Shown here piece after piece: positions 6,910-11,372 of a stretch of DNA of 11,372 bases (position 1 is the first letter of the stretch; each line of letters begins with the position of its first letter). The DNA comes from Chloroflexota bacterium (GTDB lineage: Bacteria > Chloroflexota > Limnocylindria > Limnocylindrales > CSP1-4), in contig JAKAMV010000228.1 in NCBI GenBank assembly GCA_021812735.1, forward strand, positions 1-11,372. Reading direction: 5' to 3'. A model generated the notes under the pieces. That model saw nothing but the letters and a program-made list of their open reading frames with translations. It did no database searches and was not told the origin of the DNA. The translations under genes and the position numbers were made by a program.

Positions 6910-7040
6910 GAACGGATGGTCCTCGTGGTGGAGCGGCGGACGCCGCCCCGGTGCGGTTGAGTCGTCTTCCGGACGACCCCACGGGGGCGCGCACCGCACG
7001 GCAGATGGCCCGCCGAGAGACGTCGCGCGCCGCCTCTTGC
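6910..7040 (-). promoter_or_regulatory. Foldable ~130-nt 5' leader of gdh with RBS
   Basis: The leader runs from the predicted start near 7040 to the ATG. It holds GAGGA (6920-6924) as ribosome binding site, a GC-rich hairpin 8 nt upstream of it (GCGGC/GCCGC, 6933-6946), and a nested structure in which GTGCGGT (6951-6957) pairs with ACCGCAC (6993-6999) around an inner hairpin GTCGTC/GACGAC (6961-6977). It matches no riboswitch class I know, including the glutamine riboswitch. In such GC-rich DNA some stems are expected by chance. Confidence 0.35.
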
Positions 7041-7046
7041 GGTCAC

Positions 7047-7052
7047 AGTATA
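7047..7052 (-). promoter_or_regulatory. -10 box of gdh promoter
   Basis: TATACT on the minus strand (one mismatch to TATAAT) stands out in very GC-rich sequence. No TTGACA-like -35 is found at 16-18 bp; a 12-bp palindrome occupies that area instead. Confidence 0.55.
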
Positions 7053-7062
7053 GCCACGGTCC

Positions 7063-7074
7063 GGGGTCGACCCC
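7063..7074. promoter_or_regulatory. 12-bp perfect palindrome upstream of gdh -10, candidate operator
   Basis: GGGGTCGACCCC is a perfect palindrome beginning 10 bp upstream of the TATACT box, so it covers the spacer/-35 zone. Its position fits a dimeric regulator's site, either a repressor or an activator replacing the missing -35. Which regulator is unknown. Confidence 0.35.
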
Positions 7075-7110
7075 CTGCCGGTCGTCACCCTGTCGCAACC
7101 AATCCGTCAC

Positions 7111-7129
7111 CTGGCTGACGCCCCGCCAG
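7111..7129 (-). terminator. Weak hairpin downstream of degV
   Basis: CTGGC and GCCAG arms are separated by 9 nt in the 149-bp stretch between the degV stop and the gdh -10 box. There is no T-tract. It may slow or stop degV transcripts, but could equally be chance. Confidence 0.2.
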
Positions 7130-7201
7130 AGGACGCCGCGATCCGCGCGAGCCACGCGCGCAGCGGACCGGCAGCCTCGGGTCGACGGTCCTGCGGTCCC
7201 G

Positions 7202-8053
7202 TCAGCGCTGGTACAGGACTGTGGCGCCGACGCACCCCGGTCCAAGGTGCGGCCCGACCGAGGGTCCGACGGTCATTGTCTGGATCCGTGATGCGTCAAG
7301 GCCGCTGCGCTGCTGGAACTGCTCGCGGAACGCCTCGACGTCCGCCTGCGCCGTGTGCAGGATCGTTGCCCGCTCCAGGGGCCGCTGGGTCAGCAGCTCG
7401 AGGGTGCGCTCGCGGGCCTTGCCACGGGTCCGCACCTGGTCGACCTTCTTCACCACACCGTCGACGACCGTGATGATCGGCTTGATCGAGAGCAGGCTGC
7501 CCACGGCGGCGCTGGCGCCGCTGATCCGACCGCCGCGCTTGAGGTACTCGAGCGTGTCGAGCGTGACGTACAGGTCCACATCCGCCTTGCGCTCCTCGAC
7601 GACGCGTGCGATCTCGTGGGCGGCCACGCCCGCCTCGGCCAGCTCGGCGGCCACCTGGGCGAGCATCCCGAAGCCCATCGATGCGGTGCGCGAATCGATG
7701 ACGTGGATCTCGCGCCCCTCGAGCATGCCCGCGCCGATCACTGCAGACTTGTACGTGCCCGAGAGATCGGAGGAGACGGTGATGCACACGATGCTGTCCG
7801 CGCCGCGGTCGAAGGCGCCCTCGAACACCGCCTGGAACTCGCCAGGCGAGGCGGCGGCGGTGGTCGGGAACGGGGCGTCCGGCGGCAGCGCCAGCATCCG
7901 CTCCCAGAACTGGTCCGTGGTGAGCTCGAGCAGGGCCCGGAACCGCTCCTCGCCGAAGCTGACCTCGAGCGGGATGATGGTGATCCCCTGCTTGGCCGCC
8001 ACTTCCGGCGGCATGTCGCTGGCGGAGTCGATCACGATCGCGACGCGCGACAC
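7202..8053 (-). CDS. DegV family (FakB-like) fatty-acid-binding protein
   Basis: DegV/FakB proteins bind a fatty acid and present it to the kinase FakA for phosphorylation to acyl-phosphate for phospholipid synthesis. With the chosen start the protein has 283 residues, normal for the family (~280). Visible family motifs: VAIVIDSASDMP at the N-terminus, PTTAAASPGEF (63-73), ITVSSDLSGTYKSA (91-104), IDSRTASMGFG (119-129) and LEYLKRGGRIS (168-178). The Thr pair at 64-65 and the Ser pair at 94-95 sit where the fatty-acid carboxylate is held. The usual TTSxPS segment reads TTAAAS. The GTG at 8053 is preferred to the GTG at 8062 because the latter lies inside the Shine-Dalgarno. No FakA partner is in the window. 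It is divergent from the MFS/GGT-like pair and 292 bp upstream of gdh, which has its own promoter. Confidence 0.93.
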   Translation of the reverse strand: MSRVAIVIDSASDMPPEVAAKQGITIIPLEVSFGEERFRALLELTTDQFWERMLALPPDAPFPTTAAASPGEFQAVFEGAFDRGADSIVCITVSSDLSGTYKSAVIGAGMLEGREIHVIDSRTASMGFGMLAQVAAELAEAGVAAHEIARVVEERKADVDLYVTLDTLEYLKRGGRISGASAAVGSLLSIKPIITVVDGVVKKVDQVRTRGKARERTLELLTQRPLERATILHTAQADVEAFREQFQQRSGLDASRIQTMTVGPSVGPHLGPGCVGATVLYQR

Positions 8054-8061
8054 GGCAGGCA

Positions 8062-8067
8062 CCTCCC
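8062..8067 (-). promoter_or_regulatory. Shine-Dalgarno that fixes the degV GTG start
   Basis: GGGAGG (within AAGGGAGGTG, 8060-8069) is 8 nt from GTG at 8053. The in-frame GTG at 8062 overlaps the motif itself and so cannot use it. Confidence 0.7.
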
Positions 8068-8096
8068 TTCGGATCGGCTGCGTCGGGGCCTGACGC

Positions 8097-8114
8097 CGCC
8101 CACCCCGTTGGGCG
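8097..8114. repeat. 6-bp-arm inverted repeat near predicted degV transcription start
   Basis: CGCCCA and TGGGCG arms with a 6-nt spacer lie just downstream of the degV -10 box, overlapping the expected start (~8111). It could be an operator or a 5'-end RNA stem; chance cannot be excluded. Confidence 0.25.
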
Positions 8115-8117
8115 CCA

Positions 8118-8123
8118 AGGATA
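8118..8123 (-). promoter_or_regulatory. Candidate -10 box for degV
   Basis: TATCCT (TAnnnT) on the minus strand would give a leader of about 55-60 nt to the GTG at 8053, leaving room for the Shine-Dalgarno. No good -35 is visible. Confidence 0.4.
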
Positions 8124-8213
8124 CGGATCGGTGGCGGCGCGTGCCGGCCGGTTCGGCGCGCAGCGGGGTCGGCGTTGCCGTTCTTGGTCGGGATGGCGGC
8201 GCTGCCGACCGGC

Positions 8214-8219
8214 TACCCT
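8214..8219 (+). promoter_or_regulatory. -10 box of putative leaderless promoter for the MFS/GGT-like operon
   Basis: TACCCT ends 7 nt before ATG at 8227, so transcription should begin at or next to the start codon. No Shine-Dalgarno lies between. The same layout is seen before the 201-aa gene. Confidence 0.5.
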
Positions 8220-8226
8220 GTCGACC

Positions 8227-9606
8227 ATGCCGCTCGCGTCCGCCGCCGGGGCCCTGGTGCTGCTGCCCGGCCGCGCCCTGCGCGGCATCCGCAACGTGGC
8301 CGCGGGCCGGACGCCGGTCACCGCCGTCGTCCTGGGCACCCTCACGCTCCGGATGGCGACCGGGGTCACGGGCACGATGTTGACGTACTACTTCGGCAGG
8401 TTCGAGCGGCACGGCGGCATCCACGTCGAGGCCTGGCACGTGGGCGTGATGGCCGCGCTGTTCTATGCGTCCGAGCTCGTGGGCTCGCCGGCGTTCGGCG
8501 TGCTGTCCGACCGGATCGGCCACCGGCTGGTCATGCTCGTGGGCCCGGCGTTCGGCGCCGTGGCGGTGGTGATCACCGCCCTCACGGTCAGCCTTCCCGT
8601 CATCGCCGTCACGCGACTCCTCGAGGGAGGGTCCACCGCGGCGTCGGTGCCGTCGATCCTGGGGTTCATCGCCTTCGCCACGGCCGCCGACGAGGTGGCG
8701 CGCGGCCGCGCTGTGGCGCGGTTCGAGGCGGCGACGCTCGCGGGCCTGCTGGCGGGCATGGTGCTCGCCGGGCCCCTGTTCCAGCTGTTCGGGCCGGCGG
8801 CCTTCCTCCTGAACGCCCTGCTGTATCTGCTCTCGTTCTCGCTCTTCCGCCTCGGGGTGCGCAGCGACGCCGAGCCCGAGCCGGCGGCCGCGGCCCACGC
8901 GGAGGGCGAGGGCATGGGCAGGTACGCCCGCATCCTGCGCAGCAGGCAGGTCTGGCTGCTCGCCCCCACCTGGATCGCGATCAACGCGACGCTCGGCCTG
9001 TACACGACCCAGACGCTGTTCCAGCTGGTCAGGGCACCGGATCCCAGGTTCGCTGGCCAGGACCTCATGGGCGGCTTCTCGCCGCTCGCGGTCAGCGTCG
9101 GGCTGGGCGTCGGCGGGGCGCTGTTCCTCGCCGGCCTGCTGTACTGGGGCGGGCGGTTCAAGAACCTACGCCGCACCACGATCATCTTCCGCGGCATCGG
9201 CGGCGGGTTCGCGCTGCTGGCGGCCGGGCTGGCGGTCAACCACGCGGCGTCGGCGCCGCCGCCGGTCGTGGTGCTGCTGGTCCTGGTCGGCGGAGCCGGG
9301 CTGTTCGTGCTCGCCGGCGCGACGCCCGCCGCGCTGGGCCTCCTCGCCGACGTGACCGAGTCGTATCCCGACGATCGCGGGGCGATCATGGGCCTGTACT
9401 CGGTGTTCCTCGGCCTCGGCCAGATCACCGGTAGTCTGGTCGGGGGCGCGGCCGCGCAGGTGGCCGGCCTGGACGGGATCTTCATCGCGTCGCTGGTGCT
9501 GCTCGGCATCGCGCTGGTGCCGCTCAGCCACCTGCGCGGGTACGAGCACGAGGTGGGGCGCATGGCGGTGACAGTGCCGACGACTGGAGCGACGGGCGAT
9601 GCGTGA
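8227..9606 (+). CDS. MFS transporter, coupled to GGT-like hydrolase
   Basis: The 459-aa integral membrane protein has about 12 hydrophobic segments. Motif A is clear at GVLSDRIGHR (91-100). It is followed by the VTRLLEGGSTAASVPSIL helix typical of MFS segment 4, a central loop rich in Ala/Glu (EPEPAAAAHAEGEG), and a second motif-A-like turn (WGGRFKNLRR) in the C-terminal half. It looks like the general MFS_1 group; substrate and direction are not evident. ATG at 8227 is preferred to an upstream GTG because the extension is Arg-rich and non-hydrophobic and overlaps the promoter. The gene overlaps the next by 8 bp, so translation is probably coupled and the transporter likely handles the substrate or product of that hydrolase. 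It is unrelated in detail to the MFS permease at 684-1976. Confidence 0.88.
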   Translation: MPLASAAGALVLLPGRALRGIRNVAAGRTPVTAVVLGTLTLRMATGVTGTMLTYYFGRFERHGGIHVEAWHVGVMAALFYASELVGSPAFGVLSDRIGHRLVMLVGPAFGAVAVVITALTVSLPVIAVTRLLEGGSTAASVPSILGFIAFATAADEVARGRAVARFEAATLAGLLAGMVLAGPLFQLFGPAAFLLNALLYLLSFSLFRLGVRSDAEPEPAAAAHAEGEGMGRYARILRSRQVWLLAPTWIAINATLGLYTTQTLFQLVRAPDPRFAGQDLMGGFSPLAVSVGLGVGGALFLAGLLYWGGRFKNLRRTTIIFRGIGGGFALLAAGLAVNHAASAPPPVVVLLVLVGGAGLFVLAGATPAALGLLADVTESYPDDRGAIMGLYSVFLGLGQITGSLVGGAAAQVAGLDGIFIASLVLLGIALVPLSHLRGYEHEVGRMAVTVPTTGATGDA

Positions 9607-11272
9607 GGCATCGGTGCCGCAGCCAGCGCTGGGCCCCGCCCGGCTGGCCCGGGGGGCCCGCGGCGCGGTCGTCGCGCCCCACCACCTGGCGACCCAGGCC
9701 GGGCTGGCCGTACTGGCGGCCGGGGGGCACGCTGTGGACGCCGCGATCGCCGCCAACGCAGTGCTGGGCGTCGTGATGCCCAACGGTTGCGGGATCGGCG
9801 GCGATGCGTTCTGGCTGGTGTGGGACGAGGCGGCCGGCGAGCAGGTCGCGCTCAACGGGTCCGGCCGGGCGCCCGCGGGGATCTCCGCCGAGCAGCTGCG
9901 CGCCGCCGGCCTGGACCGGGTGCCCCTGCGGGGCCCGCTGGCGATCACCGTGCCGGGGGCGGTGCGCTCCTGGGCGGACGCCCACCGGCGCTGGGGCCGG
10001 CTGTCGAGGGACGCGGTGCTGGCCGCGGCGATCGAGCAGGCCAGCGCCGGGTTCCCCGCGTGGGACGGGCTGATCCGCGCCGTCGAGGGGCTGTGGCCCG
10101 AGATCGGGCACGAGCCGTGGGCCGGGGGCTTTGCGCAGGTCTGGCGACCGGAGGGCCGGCCGTGGCGCCCGGGCGAGCTCATCCGGCTGCCCGCGCTGGC
10201 CGCGACGCTGCGCACGCTTGCGGCCGAGGGCTTCGACGCCTTCTACGACGGCGGGCTGGGCGAACGGATCGCCCGCGGGCTCGCGGCCGCCGGCGGAGCG
10301 CACACCGTGGCCGACCTCCGCCGCCACGCCTCCGACTGGGAGGCGCCGATCTCGGTGGCCTACCGCGGCGTTCGCGTCACCACCCACCCGCCCAACTCGT
10401 CGGGGCTGATCGCCCTGCTGCTCCTGCGCGTGCTCGAGCGGTTCAGCCTGCCGACGGGCGCGGCGTTCGACGGCCGTGGCTGGTCGTCCGCTGGCTGGAT
10501 CCACCTGATGCTCGAGGCGGCCAAGCTCGCCTATCGCGACCGGGACCAGTTCCTGACCGACCCGGCGGCCCACGAGGTTCCCGTGGAGGCGCTCCTCTCC
10601 GACGGCCACGTCGAGGCGCTCGCCGCGCGCATCGACCGCGGCGCGGCGGACCGGGACCCCGAGCCGGTGCGCCGGCTGGTGGGCGGCACCATCTACCTCG
10701 CGACGGTGGACGCCGAGGGCAGCGCGGTCAGCCTGATCCAGTCGAATGCCGCCGGCTTCGGGTCGGGTCTGTTGGACCCCGAGACGGGCGTGCACTTCCA
10801 GAACCGGGGCGCGTCGTTCTCGCTCCAGCCCGGACACCGGAACCTGCTCCGGCCCGGCCGCCGGACCGCCCACTCGCTGCTGCCGGGGATGCTGTTCCGC
10901 GACGGCGAGCGGCGGCCGTGGGTGGTTGCCGGCTCGATGGGCGGCGACATCCAGCCCCAGATCCACGTCCAGCTGGTGTCCGCCCTGGTGGACGGCCGCG
11001 CCGACCTGGCGACGGCGGTGGCGGCGCCCCGCGTCACCGTGGAGCCGGACGGCTGGCTCGCGCCGCCGACCGCGGTGGAGGTGGACGGCGACCTCGCGCC
11101 GGGCGTGGAGGACGAGCTCCGCGCCCGCGGGCATCGGCTCGGGCGGGTCCCCTACGACGGCGGGCTTGGCCACGAGCACGGCATCGAGCTCGTGGACGGC
11201 GGACCGGCCGCCGACGGCTCGCTGGCGGCGATCGCCGACCCGCGGAGCGCCGGGCTCGCGGCCGTCCGTTGA
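9599..11272 (+). CDS. Gamma-glutamyltransferase-family Ntn hydrolase, YwrD/HpxW-like subgroup
   Basis: GGT-fold enzymes are made as a precursor that cleaves itself before a Thr, which then becomes the nucleophile. Here that residue is Thr364 in GGTIYLATVDAEGSAVS (362-378). NGSGRAP (86-92), LPGxL (428-432) and GSMGGD (445-450, the oxyanion Gly pair) fit the family, and the 557-aa length is normal. There is no signal peptide, unlike periplasmic GGT. The residues that hold the alpha-carboxylate and alpha-amino group of the gamma-glutamyl substrate in E. coli GGT (Arg114, Asn411, Gln430, Asp433) align by eye with Ser88, Ala384, Arg403 and Ser406. The stretch QSNAAGFGSG...QNRGASFSLQPGH is typical of the YwrD and oxamate-amidohydrolase (HpxW) group. 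A substrate other than glutathione, such as a small amide, is likely. ATG at 9599 has GGAG 9 nt upstream (9586-9589) and overlaps the MFS gene by 8 bp. Confidence 0.88.
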   Translation: MREASVPQPALGPARLARGARGAVVAPHHLATQAGLAVLAAGGHAVDAAIAANAVLGVVMPNGCGIGGDAFWLVWDEAAGEQVALNGSGRAPAGISAEQLRAAGLDRVPLRGPLAITVPGAVRSWADAHRRWGRLSRDAVLAAAIEQASAGFPAWDGLIRAVEGLWPEIGHEPWAGGFAQVWRPEGRPWRPGELIRLPALAATLRTLAAEGFDAFYDGGLGERIARGLAAAGGAHTVADLRRHASDWEAPISVAYRGVRVTTHPPNSSGLIALLLLRVLERFSLPTGAAFDGRGWSSAGWIHLMLEAAKLAYRDRDQFLTDPAAHEVPVEALLSDGHVEALAARIDRGAADRDPEPVRRLVGGTIYLATVDAEGSAVSLIQSNAAGFGSGLLDPETGVHFQNRGASFSLQPGHRNLLRPGRRTAHSLLPGMLFRDGERRPWVVAGSMGGDIQPQIHVQLVSALVDGRADLATAVAAPRVTVEPDGWLAPPTAVEVDGDLAPGVEDELRARGHRLGRVPYDGGLGHEHGIELVDGGPAADGSLAAIADPRSAGLAAVR

Positions 11273-11372
11273 CGGGCCGCGCCCGGGAGCCCGGGCGGCG
11301 GAGGCGAGCCGACGCGGGTCCGGCCGGCAGCGTCCCGGTGGTATCGTCGGACGCGCCCGCGGCAGGCGACGT
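11273..11372 (+). other. Non-coding 3' edge with weak hairpin and possible next promoter
   Basis: After the hydrolase stop, a GC-only hairpin (11280-11297, stem GCCCGG/CCGGGC, loop GAGC) has no T-tract and is a weak terminator candidate. TG followed one base later by TATCGT (11342-11347) resembles an extended -10, which could belong to a gene starting beyond the window. No convincing coding start is visible. Confidence 0.3.

Noticed and set aside
5143..6960. 605-aa open frame on the plus strand
   Set aside because: It is antisense to gdh and to the 5' end of the lipoprotein gene and runs through the intergenic hairpins between them. The Asp/Val/Leu/Gly/Ala-biased composition is what high-GC third positions produce on the opposite strand; no family is recognisable.
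6910..7245. N-terminal extension of glutamate dehydrogenase
   Set aside because: The frame stays open upstream, but the added residues are not GDH-like, cover the -10 box and overlap the degV 3' end; ATG 6909 has a ribosome binding site.
8131..8226. 32-residue extension of the MFS transporter
   Set aside because: It is Arg-rich, has no ribosome binding site and includes the TACCCT promoter element; ATG 8227 is the better start.
9524..11179. 551-aa open frame on the minus strand
   Set aside because: It is antisense to the GGT-family gene, which has a full set of family motifs; the antisense translation has none.
1..11372. CRISPR arrays, tRNA/rRNA genes, insertion sequences, phage or toxin-antitoxin genes
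   Set aside because: No spaced direct repeats, cloverleaf-like sequence, transposase or integrase motifs, or target-site duplications were seen on either strand.

Overview
The window is very GC-rich (about 70% by eye) with densely packed bacterial chromosomal genes. There are no mobile elements, tRNA or rRNA genes, and no CRISPR arrays. GTG starts are common and the two MFS proteins are rich in Ala and Gly. At least two promoters look leaderless (a TAnnnT -10 box 6-7 nt before an ATG, with no Shine-Dalgarno). A stand-alone BioD-like/DRTGG protein and a Tat-type lipoprotein of the dimethylformamidase beta-like family add to the picture. Together these suggest a high-GC member of Chloroflexota (Limnocylindria-like) or a related lineage, with Actinomycetota as the alternative. 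The lineage call is inference.

Layout: (1) 1-687, plus strand: the 3' part of panC, cut by the window edge. (2) 684-3731, minus strand: a likely operon read in the order unknown 201-aa protein, BioD-like/DRTGG P-loop protein, MFS permease. It starts from a leaderless-looking promoter and ends tail-to-tail with panC on a shared CTAG. (3) 3804-5477, minus: a Tat/lipobox-exported lipoprotein with a DMFase-beta-like domain. (4) 5644-6909, minus: a Glu/Leu/Phe/Val-family dehydrogenase, almost certainly glutamate dehydrogenase, with a strong -10 box, a 12-bp palindrome just upstream of it, a roughly 130-nt foldable leader and hairpins downstream. (5) 7202-8053, minus: a DegV/FakB-family fatty-acid-binding protein. 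(6) 8227-11272, plus: an MFS transporter overlapping by 8 bp a gamma-glutamyltransferase-fold Ntn hydrolase of the YwrD/HpxW-like type. The divergent promoters of (5) and (6) share a 173-bp gap.

How the genes may work together: the best-supported pairing is MFS transporter plus Ntn amidohydrolase (translationally coupled), consistent with uptake or export of an amide-type compound and its hydrolysis. Glutamate dehydrogenase could assimilate or release ammonium nearby, and the exported lipoprotein belongs to a family named for an amidase, but a nitrogen-scavenging theme is only a guess. The 201-aa protein and DRTGG protein appear co-transcribed and have no assigned function; they are the least understood genes here. 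I see no defence system, prophage or other clearly new multi-gene machine. The most interesting items are the uncharacterised DRTGG operon, the atypical active site of the GGT-fold enzyme, and the regulatory architecture of the gdh and leaderless promoters.
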